Shown piece after piece: positions 1 to 7,458 of a stretch of DNA of 13,151 bases. A model generated the notes under the pieces. The model saw only the letters and a list, made by a program, of their open reading frames with translations. It did no database searches and was not told the DNA's origin. This DNA is from Burkholderiaceae bacterium. Lineage in GTDB: Bacteria; Pseudomonadota; Gammaproteobacteria; Burkholderiales; Burkholderiaceae. The position numbers were made by a program, and so were the translations under genes. Location: contig CANHDS010000006.1 in NCBI GenBank assembly GCA_947459465.1, forward strand, positions 1 through 13,151, in the 5' to 3' direction. Positions within the stretch are counted from its first letter, which is position 1. Every line of letters starts with the position of its first letter.

Positions 1-1
1 G

Positions 2-160
2 GGTGAGGCTATGTTGCGCTTTGTTGATTTACAGCGTGATGCTTGGTTAATTCAGATTGCGCAAGAACTTGCCGATCATTGGTTACGTGACTATCCTGAG
101 CTTGTACAGGCGCATTTGGGCCGCTGGCTCGGCTCGCGCACAGATTTTCTAAAGGCTTGA
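2..160 (+). CDS. recG: ATP-dependent DNA helicase RecG, C-terminal end (partial)
   Basis: Only the last 52 codons are in the window; the gene enters from the left and stops with TGA at 158-160. The visible peptide contains MLRFVDLQRDAWLI, then a helical stretch with DYPELVQAHLGRWLG, which matches the usual C-terminal tail of RecG (the conserved LRFAD/LRFVDL segment, then the helical end with HL-RWL). RecG is a superfamily 2 helicase that remodels stalled replication forks and branched recombination intermediates. The helicase motifs and the wedge domain lie outside the window, so the call rests on the tail and on the position next to oxyR, which from memory is common in Burkholderiales. The downstream gene begins 10 bases after the stop, so the two may be co-transcribed. 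Confidence 0.82.
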   Translation, partial: GEAMLRFVDLQRDAWLIQIAQELADHWLRDYPELVQAHLGRWLGSRTDFLKA

Positions 161-164
161 TAAT
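159..164 (+). promoter_or_regulatory. Possible -10 box for oxyR
   Basis: GATAAT matches the sigma-70 -10 consensus at five of six positions and overlaps the recG stop codon. A start point about seven bases downstream would fall on the oxyR ATG at 171. No convincing -35 hexamer is seen 16-18 bases upstream, so this is weak evidence on its own. Confidence 0.25.
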
Positions 165-170
165 ACAAGT

Positions 171-1097
171 ATGACTCTCACCGAACTTCGTTACATCGTT
201 GCAGTTGCTCGCGAGCGCCATTTTGGACGGGCTGCCGAAGCCTGTCACGTATCTCAACCAACTTTATCGGTTGCTATTAAAAAGTTAGAAGAAGAACTGC
301 AAACCCAAATATTTGAGCGCACCAGTTCAGATGTAGCACTCACAACACTTGGTGCGGTGATTATTCAGCAAGCACAACGGGTGCTAGAAGAAGCAAATGC
401 CCTGAAGCATCTTGCAAAACATGGGCAAGATCCTTTATCCGGACCGTTGCGACTTGGCGCGATTTACACCGTCGCTCCTTATTTACTTCCCAGTCTTGTT
501 CGAGTGGCGCGTGATACTTTACCAAAAGCCCCCTTATTTTTAGAAGAGAACTTCACGGTGCGTCTCATTGAGATGTTGCGACAGGGAGAGCTCGATTGCG
601 CTATTTTGGCAGATCCGTTTCCGAGTGCTGGCTTAGAGTTTGCTGATCTTTATGAAGAACCATTTTTAGTTGCAATTCCTAAAGGGCATGAGTGGTCAGA
701 TCGAAAAGCGATTGGCCAAAAAGAACTCAAAGAACAAAATACCTTGCTACTAGGTGCTGGGCATTGCTTTCGGGATCATGTACTTGGCGTTTGTCCCGAA
801 CTGAACCGTTTTGGTAATGGCTTAACCCTTGGAGAGCACCGTAGTTTTGAAGGCTCTTCTTTGGAGACTATTCGACAAATGGTTGCCGGAGGAATTGGAA
901 TCACGGTTTTACCGCGTACCTCGGTGAGCAATCCAAATGATCGCGATGGATTGATTCTTTATATCCCCTTTGAGGCTCCCGAGCCAACTCGGCGCGTAAG
1001 TCTCGTCTGGAGAAAAGGCTACCCCCGGGTAGAGGCCATGAAGGCGATTGCACGGACCATTCGTGCCTGCGATTTACCTGGAGCGAGGTTGCTCTGA
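171..1097 (+). CDS. oxyR: Hydrogen peroxide-sensing LysR-type transcriptional regulator OxyR
   Basis: A full-length 308-residue LysR-family protein. The N-terminal winged helix-turn-helix covers about residues 1-60 ([20 protein letters not shown], then [16 protein letters not shown]). The rest is a periplasmic-binding-protein-like sensor domain. Two cysteines in [12 protein letters not shown] fall at residues 199 and 208, the same numbers as the peroxide-reactive pair C199/C208 of E. coli OxyR, which forms a disulfide on oxidation. That identifies OxyR rather than another LysR protein. In known systems it activates catalase, alkyl hydroperoxide reductase and Dps genes; none of these is in this window. 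The ATG at 171 has no evident Shine-Dalgarno sequence. A GATAAT hexamer at 159-164 would place a transcript start almost on the ATG, so translation may be leaderless or coupled to recG. Confidence 0.96.
   Translation: MTLTELRYIVAVARERHFGRAAEACHVSQPTLSVAIKKLEEELQTQIFERTSSDVALTTLGAVIIQQAQRVLEEANALKHLAKHGQDPLSGPLRLGAIYTVAPYLLPSLVRVARDTLPKAPLFLEENFTVRLIEMLRQGELDCAILADPFPSAGLEFADLYEEPFLVAIPKGHEWSDRKAIGQKELKEQNTLLLGAGHCFRDHVLGVCPELNRFGNGLTLGEHRSFEGSSLETIRQMVAGGIGITVLPRTSVSNPNDRDGLILYIPFEAPEPTRRVSLVWRKGYPRVEAMKAIARTIRACDLPGARLL
1080..1088 (+). promoter_or_regulatory. Shine-Dalgarno sequence that suggests a non-AUG start for ubiA
   Basis: GGAGCGAGG lies inside the last codons of oxyR. Its GAGG (1085-1088) is 5 bases before CTG 1094-1096, 8 bases before ATT 1097-1099, and 20 bases before TTG 1109. 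The CTG overlaps the oxyR stop TGA (1095-1097) as CTGA, the arrangement normally seen as ATGA in coupled genes. It therefore supports a start upstream of the TTG. Confidence 0.5.
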
Positions 1098-1108
1098 TTT
1101 CTGAGCGC

Positions 1109-1957
1109 TTGCAGTCGTATATCTATCTGGTGCGCTTGGATAAGCCCATCGGCATTCTTTTGCTGCTATGGCCAACGCTTTGGGGCCTTTGGATTGCAAG
1201 TGATGGCTTCCCAAACCCAATCGTCTTATTGATCTTTTGTTTGGGAACGGTCTTGATGCGAAGCGCCGGTTGCGCCATCAATGATTATGCCGACCGAGAT
1301 TTTGATAAACATGTCTTACGGACGCAGCATCGCCCACTAACGAGCGGGAAAATATCCAAGTATGAAGCAATTGCGATTGCCGTGATCTTGGCGTTGATAT
1401 CATTTGCTTTGATTCAACCCTTCAATGGATTAACCAAGCAACTCTCAGTAGTTGCTGTTCTGTTGGCAGCAATTTACCCATTTACGAAGCGCTTCTTTTC
1501 AATTCCACAAGCAATCCTTGGCTTGGCATTTGGTTTTGGTATTCCCATGGCATTTGCGGCAGTTCAAAATCAGATACCACTGGAGGCCTGGATTTTGTTT
1601 GTGGGAAATGTTTTTTGGGCAATTGCCTACGACACTGCCTATGCCATGGTCGATCGCGATGATGATCTGCGCTTGGGATTAAAAACTTCAGCGATTACTT
1701 TTGGAAGATTGGATGTAACCGTAATCTCCATTTGCTATGGACTTTTATTGGTCTCTCAAATCTGGGTTGCTGAAATGATTCAGCTAAGCCCTTGGTTCTA
1801 CGTGGGCTGGTTTTTAGCTCTGGGTTGCGCAGTGTATGAGCTCCGACTGGTTGCCACGCGACAACGCGAAGCATGCTTTAAGGCCTTCTTACACAACAAC
1901 TGGTTGGGGGCAGCACTCTTTTTTGGAATTGTGCTTGGACTAGCGCTGCGCTCGTAG
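1109..1957 (+). CDS. ubiA: 4-hydroxybenzoate polyprenyltransferase UbiA
   Basis: UbiA attaches the polyprenyl tail to 4-hydroxybenzoate in ubiquinone synthesis and is an inner-membrane protein. From TTG 1109 it has 282 residues and many hydrophobic segments. Both Asp-rich, Mg-diphosphate-binding motifs are present: NDYADRDFD (residues 58-66) and [13 protein letters not shown] (174-186). The N-terminal DKPIG followed by LLLLWPTLW is also typical. No ATG or GTG lies nearby upstream. TTG 1109 has almost no Shine-Dalgarno sequence, while GGAGCGAGG at 1080-1088 is well placed for CTG 1094 (spacing 5) or ATT 1097 (spacing 8). The true start may therefore lie 12 or 15 bases upstream, giving an N-terminus with ISERLQSY. 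It ends one base before the convergent proC stop. Confidence 0.95.
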   Translation: MQSYIYLVRLDKPIGILLLLWPTLWGLWIASDGFPNPIVLLIFCLGTVLMRSAGCAINDYADRDFDKHVLRTQHRPLTSGKISKYEAIAIAVILALISFALIQPFNGLTKQLSVVAVLLAAIYPFTKRFFSIPQAILGLAFGFGIPMAFAAVQNQIPLEAWILFVGNVFWAIAYDTAYAMVDRDDDLRLGLKTSAITFGRLDVTVISICYGLLLVSQIWVAEMIQLSPWFYVGWFLALGCAVYELRLVATRQREACFKAFLHNNWLGAALFFGIVLGLALRS

Positions 1958-1958
1958 T

Positions 1959-2807
1959 CTAGGATTGCCCAAATTCTTTTGCCATGGCTGCTCCACGCTT
2001 TTGTGCAGCAAGAAGGGCTTCTTGCAAAATGGTTGCCCACTGCTTGTGATCAAGCACTTCAAGTGCAGCAGCAGTCGTTCCACCCTTCGAGGTTACTTTT
2101 TGGCGAAGGCTCATCGGAGATTCTGGCGATTGGATAGCAAGGGCGGTGGCGCCCATCAAAGTTTGATAGGCCAATTCACGTGCAATCTCTGGCGTAAGCC
2201 CCATTTTTTCTCCGCCGGCTTGAAGGGCTTCCAAAAAAGCAAATACATAGGCTGGGCCGCTACCCGATAAGGCGGTCACCGCATCCATTAAGGATTCATC
2301 GGATACCCAGATGACTTTACCAACAGCTGAGCAAATCGTTTGTGCGTAATGCCGTTGTTGCTCACTCACGCAAGCGGGGGCAAACAAACCCGTAATCCCT
2401 TGATTAATCAGGGCAGGGGTATTAGGCATGGCACGAATGCAAGCCGGGTATTCAAGCCAGCGTGACATATCAGTAATTTGGATTCCAGCTGCAATACTCA
2501 AAATCGCAGGACCATGAGCAATAGGTTGCAAATGCTTACTAAGTTCAGTGGCTGCGGTCTTAAAGTCTTGGGGCTTGATGGCTAAAACAATAATGTGTGC
2601 TGCCTCAATCCTCTGACGCGCATCACCCACAGCCCCATAGGTTGTAATCAAAAAATCATTCTCGAGCAGTTTGGCAGTCTGTGCTTGAGGTTCAATCACG
2701 CAGATGGTCTTTGGGCTGACCTCTTGCTGCAACAGGCCACCAATGATGGCTCTAGCCATATTGCCACCACCAACAAATACGGCATTCATCGGTTGGATAG
2801 TTGTCAT
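1959..2807 (-). CDS. proC: Pyrroline-5-carboxylate reductase ProC
   Basis: ProC catalyses the last step of proline synthesis, reduction of pyrroline-5-carboxylate with NAD(P)H in the cytoplasm. The 282-residue protein has the N-terminal Rossmann motif VFVGGGNMARAI (about residues 10-21), the conserved RAMPNTPA (125-132), the active-site region TALSGSGPAYVFAFLEAL (178-195) and the C-terminal family signature ending in VTSKGGTTAAALEVLD (238-253). Length is normal for the family. The ATG at 2807 overlaps the yggS stop as ATGA, so translation is probably coupled. An internal Met at residue 7 (MNAVFVGGG) is a possible alternative start; neither start has a strong Shine-Dalgarno sequence. It is the last gene of the glcDEF-yggS-proC run and converges on ubiA. 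Confidence 0.97.
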   Translation of the reverse strand: MTTIQPMNAVFVGGGNMARAIIGGLLQQEVSPKTICVIEPQAQTAKLLENDFLITTYGAVGDARQRIEAAHIIVLAIKPQDFKTAATELSKHLQPIAHGPAILSIAAGIQITDMSRWLEYPACIRAMPNTPALINQGITGLFAPACVSEQQRHYAQTICSAVGKVIWVSDESLMDAVTALSGSGPAYVFAFLEALQAGGEKMGLTPEIARELAYQTLMGATALAIQSPESPMSLRQKVTSKGGTTAAALEVLDHKQWATILQEALLAAQKRGAAMAKEFGQS

Positions 2808-3538
2808 GACTCTATCTTAGCGCTTTGTTTGCGCTCTCCAAAAATCGCACTACCAACACGTACCATCGTCGCACCCTCAGCAATCGCTGATTCAAGATCA
2901 TCTGACATACCGATCGATAGCGTATCAAAGTCTTCAAATCCAGCCACCTGTTGTGTTTGTGTACGAATATCCTCAAATAGGTACCGCATCGCTGCAAATG
3001 CCTCGCGCTGCTGCGTTTCATTGGTGCTGGGGGCTGGAATGGCCATGAGTCCACGTAAAACTAAGCTTGGAAGTGAGGCTACTACTTTGCAAAGTTGTAA
3101 GGTTTCATTTGGCATCACACCAGATTTACTCGCCTCTTCGCTAATATTGACCTGCACACAAGCCTGAAGAGGCCCCAAGCGACTATGGGCTTGCCGTTGA
3201 TCGGAAAGACGTTGTGCAATTTTTTCCCGATCAATCGTGTGAATCCAATCAAAGTGTTCGGCAATCTCAGATGTTTTATTACTTTGTACTGGGCCAATGA
3301 AATGCCATTCAAGCCATGGACGCAGTTGATCGAGTCTCTGGATCTTCTCGACTGCCTCCTGCACGTAATTTTCACCAAAAGCTTTTTGACCAGCATGCAT
3401 TGCTTCCTCAATCGCGCTGGCCGGAAAGGTTTTACTCACCGCAATTAATTCAATCGACTCTGGATCACGACCGCAACGTTCAGCAGCCGCATCAATACGA
3501 TAGCGAACAGCCATTAAGCGATCAGTGATTCGGCTCAT
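2804..3538 (-). CDS. yggS: YggS/PLPBP-family pyridoxal phosphate homeostasis protein
   Basis: A 244-residue member of the YggS (PLPBP, COG0325) family: a single-domain TIM-barrel protein that binds pyridoxal 5'-phosphate, has no known enzyme activity and buffers the cofactor in the cytoplasm. The predicted PLP lysine is K36 in LIAVSKTFPA, the same number as in E. coli YggS. Other family blocks are FGENYVQEA (54-62), WHFIGPVQSNK (78-88) and the signature LSIGMSDDLESAI (207-219) followed by MVRVGSAIFGER. Its ATG overlaps the glcF stop as ATGA, and its own stop overlaps the proC start the same way. The yggS-proC pairing is widespread in bacteria. Loss of YggS is known to disturb amino acid metabolism, which may explain the pairing, but its exact role is not settled. 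Confidence 0.95.
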   Translation of the reverse strand: MSRITDRLMAVRYRIDAAAERCGRDPESIELIAVSKTFPASAIEEAMHAGQKAFGENYVQEAVEKIQRLDQLRPWLEWHFIGPVQSNKTSEIAEHFDWIHTIDREKIAQRLSDQRQAHSRLGPLQACVQVNISEEASKSGVMPNETLQLCKVVASLPSLVLRGLMAIPAPSTNETQQREAFAAMRYLFEDIRTQTQQVAGFEDFDTLSIGMSDDLESAIAEGATMVRVGSAIFGERKQSAKIES

Positions 3539-4788
3539 GCGTTATTTGGCAGTAATTGATCGATGATTTCAATCCAATGACGTACAGGAAGGTGATCTTG
3601 ATGCAAATGACTAATGCAGCCAATATTGCCAGAAACAATGGTACTCACCCCCGATTGTTTGCAAGCAGCCTCAAGATTTTGTAATTTCTGAGACCGTAAT
3701 TGTTCAGAAAGATGGGCTTGCAAAATCGAGTACGTCCCGGCCGATCCACAGCACAAATGACTATCGGCGCATAAATGAACCGAAATCCCTAAGCTTGTAA
3801 GAAGACCCTCAACCTTTCCGCGGATTTGTTGACCATGCTGCAATGTGCACGGAGGGTGGTAAACAACACCGGACTTTGGATTTGAGCCAATGCGTTTGAT
3901 CAGTTCGTCTTTAAACTCGGGCAATATCTCCGAAATATCTTTACACAATTGCGAGACACGCTCTGCTTTACTCGCATAGACAGGGTCATCCGCCAAAAGA
4001 TGACCATAATCTTTGACCATGACGCCGCAGCCCGATGCATTCATCACAATTGCCTCGACTGAGTCATTACCATTTTCAATTAGTGGCCACCACGCATCAA
4101 TATTACGCTTCGCATCCGCTAGACCGCCTACTTGGTCATTCAGGTGATAGCGTAGCGCACCACAACAACCCGCTTTGGGAGGGCTGATTAACTCAATACC
4201 CATTGCATCAAACACACGCTGCGTGGCATGGTTGATGTTAGGGAGCATGCCGGGTTGGACGCACCCATCGAGCATTACCATTTTGCGGGCGTGCTGTCGA
4301 TTTGGTCTGCGACCCGCCGGTAAGCCGTTTGGTACTTTACGAGCGAGTGCGGCTGGCATCAATGGCCGGATCGCGCGGCCGATGGTCATGGCTGCATCAA
4401 ATAAAGGCTTATTTGTTAAACCTTCTTTTAAAAGCCAACGCGTTAATTGCTGACCAACAGGACGAGGTGCTGTCTTCTCTTCGGCCCACTTGCGGCCTAT
4501 ATCAATTAATTTGCCATATTCCACGCCACTCGGACAGGTGCTTTCGCAATTTCGACACGTTAAACAACGATCCAAATGGGTTCTGGTTTTTTCAGTAGGG
4601 GTTTGACCCTCAGCAATTTGTTTGATTAGGTAAATTCGTCCACGAGGCCCATCTAACTCATCACCTAATAATTGATAGGTTGGGCAAGTTGCTGTACAAA
4701 AACCGCAGTGTACGCATTTACCCAAAATACGTTTTGCTTCAATACCGAGGGGGGTATTGATGAACTCAGGAGCTAATTTTGTTTCCAT
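3535..4788 (-). CDS. glcF: Glycolate oxidase iron-sulfur subunit GlcF
   Basis: The 417-residue electron-transfer subunit of glycolate dehydrogenase. Two [4Fe-4S] motifs stand near the N-terminus: CVHCGFCTATCP (C25, C28, C31, C35) and CLTCRNCESTCP (C75, C78, C81, C85). Two cysteine-rich CCG domains follow, one around PKAGCCGALRYH and one around ADSHLCCGSAGTY. This ferredoxin-plus-two-CCG arrangement is typical of GlcF and related subunits that pass electrons from a flavin dehydrogenase to the quinone pool at the inner membrane. It is the third gene of the glcD-glcE-glcF set, starting 2 bases after the glcE stop and overlapping yggS by 4 bases. All eight cluster cysteines are present, so it should be functional. 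LldE-type lactate or GlpC subunits are alternatives that the neighbouring glcD and glcE argue against. Confidence 0.96.
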   Translation of the reverse strand: METKLAPEFINTPLGIEAKRILGKCVHCGFCTATCPTYQLLGDELDGPRGRIYLIKQIAEGQTPTEKTRTHLDRCLTCRNCESTCPSGVEYGKLIDIGRKWAEEKTAPRPVGQQLTRWLLKEGLTNKPLFDAAMTIGRAIRPLMPAALARKVPNGLPAGRRPNRQHARKMVMLDGCVQPGMLPNINHATQRVFDAMGIELISPPKAGCCGALRYHLNDQVGGLADAKRNIDAWWPLIENGNDSVEAIVMNASGCGVMVKDYGHLLADDPVYASKAERVSQLCKDISEILPEFKDELIKRIGSNPKSGVVYHPPCTLQHGQQIRGKVEGLLTSLGISVHLCADSHLCCGSAGTYSILQAHLSEQLRSQKLQNLEAACKQSGVSTIVSGNIGCISHLHQDHLPVRHWIEIIDQLLPNNA

Positions 4789-4790
4789 AG

Positions 4791-5924
4791 CTAAGGTAAG
4801 CGCCCAGTCGTAAAGACACCAAATGGATCAAAGGAATGCCGCAACCGTTTTTGTACAGCCTCTAATCCAGCAGTGAGGGGATTTGAATCTAAACGAGTAA
4901 ACCGTTCAAATGGATCGGCACTCTTTGAGCGAAAGCATGTCACATGACCACCATGGTGCATTGCTAATTCGCGCAAGGTTTTTGCCATCAATTGATTAGC
5001 AGGACCTTGTAGCCAACGCTCTTGCCCATGCCATTCCATAATAATTTCTGCTAAACAATCCTTAGGTATTTCTAGAACAGGGCAGTTAGCTGGTAAGGAA
5101 AGCCGCCAAAGGGCATGGTGGTTTGGCAGTTGCTTAAACCAAGAAAGTTGCTGTTCACGAAGATTGCGCCAAAATAGATCAGCCTCCTGTGCTTCAAGGA
5201 TACTGGCGCCCAGAAGATCTTGCATCATTTGACTGGCGGATGTCACCGCAGCCTTTGCTCCTGCCAAACGAATCGTTAGCTCACCCTCATTGCCCGATTG
5301 AGCAATCCATGCACTGGCATTGAGTGGTAAAGGTTGTCCAGCCCATTCGTTTAGCATTTTTAATGCATTAGAAGCATTCATCATGCAGCGAAGACTGGCG
5401 GTTGCAGCAGGTTTTGGTAGCACTTTCACGGAGGCTTCTAATAGTAAAGCAAGGGTTCCGAGCGAGCCGGGCAAAAGGCGAGAGACATCATAGCCGGCGA
5501 CATTTTTCATAACCTTGCCGCCAAAAGATAAATCTTCGCCACGACCATCCATCAGACGTGTTCCCAAAACAAAGTCTCTCAAATTACCAGCACTAATACG
5601 AGCTGGACCAGCAAGGCCGGCGGCAATCATGCCCCCAAAAGTTGCATCATCGCCAAAGTGAGGTGGTTCAAACGGTAGGATTTGATTATTTTTAGCCAAG
5701 GTTGATTCGATTTCTGCAATCGGAGTGCCACCACATGCAGTAATCACCAACTCTTCAGGTTGATAGTCCAAAATTCCTTGATATGACCTTGTACTCAGAA
5801 TTGGAGCCGCACTTGGGTTGCCGTACCACGATTTTGTATTTCCACCTTGAATCGATAGAGCATGATTTTTTTTACCAGCCTCAATGATTTGCTCGCGAAA
5901 CTGCGAGAGTGCTGCTTCATTCAT
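4791..5924 (-). CDS. glcE: Glycolate oxidase FAD-binding subunit GlcE
   Basis: The 377-residue second flavoprotein subunit of glycolate dehydrogenase. It has an FAD_binding_4 (VAO-type) domain in the N-terminal half: ELVITACGGTPIAEIE (58-73), PFEPPHFGDDATFGGMIAAG (84-103), then GPARISAGNLRDFVLG (106-121) and VMKNVAGYDVSRLLPGSLG (138-156). These blocks closely resemble remembered E. coli GlcE. It is shorter than GlcD and lacks GlcD's C-terminal HAGDGN and GEHG motifs, as expected for GlcE. It sits 2 bases after glcD and 2 bases before glcF. A GGAG lies about 11 bases before its ATG, near the end of glcD, so it may depend partly on translational coupling. Confidence 0.95.
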   Translation of the reverse strand: MNEAALSQFREQIIEAGKKNHALSIQGGNTKSWYGNPSAAPILSTRSYQGILDYQPEELVITACGGTPIAEIESTLAKNNQILPFEPPHFGDDATFGGMIAAGLAGPARISAGNLRDFVLGTRLMDGRGEDLSFGGKVMKNVAGYDVSRLLPGSLGTLALLLEASVKVLPKPAATASLRCMMNASNALKMLNEWAGQPLPLNASAWIAQSGNEGELTIRLAGAKAAVTSASQMMQDLLGASILEAQEADLFWRNLREQQLSWFKQLPNHHALWRLSLPANCPVLEIPKDCLAEIIMEWHGQERWLQGPANQLMAKTLRELAMHHGGHVTCFRSKSADPFERFTRLDSNPLTAGLEAVQKRLRHSFDPFGVFTTGRLP

Positions 5925-5926
5925 AC

Positions 5927-7423
5927 TCAGAAGCGCTCCAGTTCAGGGTGGGGCAATACGCCACCGCTCACACGCATCCGGCCATACTCTGCACAACGAT
6001 TGAGTGTCGGGATGGCTTTATCGGGGTTTAAAAGACGATCTGGATCAAAGGCTGCTTTGACACCCCAAAAACGCTCGCGTTCCTGTTCACCAAATTGCAC
6101 ACACATGGAATTGATCTTTTCAATACCTACCCCATGCTCGCCGGTAATCGTTCCCCCAAGCTCAACGCAGGCCTCGAGGATTTCGGTACCAAATTCTTCG
6201 GCACGATGCCATTCATCAGGATCGGCACCATTAAACAAAATTAGGGGATGCATATTGCCATCTCCCGCATGAAATACATTAAGACAACCCAGACCATATT
6301 TGGCCTCCATGCCTTTAATGCGCTTCAGTAGGGTTGCAATATGGCGTCTTGGAATGGTTCCATCCATGCAGTAATAATCTGCCGCAATCCGTCCTGCCGC
6401 AGGGAAGGCATTTTTGCGCCCGCTCCAAAAGCGCAAGCGCTCTGCTTCACTTTCAGATACTTGAATGCGACTTGCCCCTTGCTTTTCTAGCACGGCATTC
6501 ATCCGTGCGATTTCTTCTTCGACCTCTTCGGGCGTTCCATCCGACTCGCACAATAAGATAGCTTCTGCATTCAAGTCATATCCGGCATGAACGAACTCTT
6601 CCACAGCACGCGTGGTTGGCTTATCCATCATCTCTAAACCAGCCGGAATGATTCCTGCAGCAATAATGGCAGCCACTGCATTGCCACCTTTTTCAATATC
6701 ATCAAAACTAGCCATGATGACCCGTGCTAATTTTGGTTTCGGTACGAGTTTTACGGTGATCTCAGTGACGATCCCAAGCATTCCCTCGCTTCCAATTAAT
6801 ACGGCCAACAGATCCAGTCCTGGAGAGTCGGGTGCTAAGCTACCAAACTCCACCACATCACCATTCATTAGAACGGTACGCACACGCAATACATTGTGAA
6901 GAGTTAATCCATACTTTAAGCAGTGGACACCACCAGAGTTCTCATTAACGTTTCCGCCAATCGAACACGCAATTTGTGACGATGGATCGGGCGCATAGTA
7001 CAAACCATGCTTTGCAACCGCCTCTGAGATGGCAAGGTTTCGGACCCCAGGTTGCACGACCGCGGTCCGCGTAAAGGGATCGACCTGCAAAATCTTTTTA
7101 AACTTTGCTAACGATAAAACTAAGCCTTGCTCAATGGGCATCGCACCACCCGATAGGCCGGTACCAGAGCCACGAGGTACCACAGGAATCCCCTGGGCTT
7201 TGCAGGTCTTTAGGATATTGACAACCTGTTCTTCATTTTCAGGCAGGGCAACCGCGAGGGGCATTTTGCGGTAGGCCGCTAAGCCATCACATTCGTAGGG
7301 AATAGTATCTTCAGGTTGCCAAAGAAGGGCATCTTCAGCAAGAAATGGTCGTAGCGCATCAACTAAAATCGTCTGTTTTGCTTTTAGAGATTGGAGTTCG
7401 GCAGAAGAGGATGGGGCATTCAT
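5927..7423 (-). CDS. glcD: Glycolate oxidase catalytic subunit GlcD
   Basis: The 498-residue FAD-linked subunit that oxidises glycolate (and often D-lactate) to glyoxylate. The FAD-binding half shows VVPRGSGTGLSGG (81-93), PDPSSQIACSIGGNVNENSG (145-164) and GSEGMLGIVTEITVKLVPKP (211-230). The C-terminal oxidase domain carries FHAGDGNMHP (384-393) and GTITGEHGVG (424-433), typical of GlcD and related D-2-hydroxyacid dehydrogenases. The following glcE and glcF genes make GlcD the most likely identity. In freshwater bacteria glycolate comes largely from algal excretion, so this is probably a carbon or energy route. The gene leads a five-gene run. Its start region is odd: AGGAG lies only one base before the ATG, and a short frame overlaps it. 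No GlcC-type regulator gene is in the window. Confidence 0.96.
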   Translation of the reverse strand: MNAPSSSAELQSLKAKQTILVDALRPFLAEDALLWQPEDTIPYECDGLAAYRKMPLAVALPENEEQVVNILKTCKAQGIPVVPRGSGTGLSGGAMPIEQGLVLSLAKFKKILQVDPFTRTAVVQPGVRNLAISEAVAKHGLYYAPDPSSQIACSIGGNVNENSGGVHCLKYGLTLHNVLRVRTVLMNGDVVEFGSLAPDSPGLDLLAVLIGSEGMLGIVTEITVKLVPKPKLARVIMASFDDIEKGGNAVAAIIAAGIIPAGLEMMDKPTTRAVEEFVHAGYDLNAEAILLCESDGTPEEVEEEIARMNAVLEKQGASRIQVSESEAERLRFWSGRKNAFPAAGRIAADYYCMDGTIPRRHIATLLKRIKGMEAKYGLGCLNVFHAGDGNMHPLILFNGADPDEWHRAEEFGTEILEACVELGGTITGEHGVGIEKINSMCVQFGEQERERFWGVKAAFDPDRLLNPDKAIPTLNRCAEYGRMRVSGGVLPHPELERF

Positions 7424-7440
7424 TCTCCTATTTTAGCCAT
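7420..7440 (-). other. Possible six-codon leader frame overlapping the glcD start
   Basis: On the minus strand, ATG at 7440-7438 opens a frame coding MAKIGE and stopping with TGA at 7422-7420. That TGA overlaps the glcD ATG (7423-7421) as ATGA. The glcD AGGAG (7429-7425) lies within this frame. The same stop/start overlap joins other genes of the operon. Such a short frame can arise by chance, so this is only a candidate for translational coupling. Confidence 0.25.
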
Positions 7441-7445
7441 TTACC

Positions 7446-7451
7446 TATAAT
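7446..7451 (+). promoter_or_regulatory. -10 box of the cob(I)alamin adenosyltransferase gene
   Basis: A perfect TATAAT lies in the 35-base gap between divergent genes, with 7 bases between it and the ATG at 7459. A start point about seven bases downstream falls at 7458-7459, so the mRNA would be leaderless or nearly so. No Shine-Dalgarno sequence precedes the ATG, which agrees. The -35 is weak: TTCTCC at 7423-7428 with a 17-base spacer. Confidence 0.55.
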
Positions 7452-7458
7452 CTGCTTC

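Noticed and set aside
2008-2025. An inverted repeat (GCAAGAAG / CTTCTTGC) 50 bases past the ubiA stop, considered as the ubiA terminator
   Set aside because: It is followed by AAAATGG on the plus strand, not a U-tract, and it lies within proC codons. Probably coding coincidence.
2595-3167. A 190-codon plus-strand frame antisense to proC and yggS
   Set aside because: It lies wholly across two well-identified genes, its peptide has no recognisable family features and it has no convincing start region. It is a shadow frame.
5862-6272. A 136-codon plus-strand frame antisense to glcE and glcD
   Set aside because: It covers conserved coding sequence of two clear genes, and its composition (Ser/Pro/Arg-rich) is typical of an antisense shadow.
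7345-7458. A 38-residue N-terminal extension of the adenosyltransferase
   Set aside because: The frame stays open, but the extension is antisense to the 5' end of glcD, does not resemble the family, and the TATAAT box lies downstream of it.
7424-7458. A cobalamin riboswitch before the adenosyltransferase gene
   Set aside because: The gap is 35 bases, far too short for the aptamer, and no B12-box-like sequence was seen upstream.
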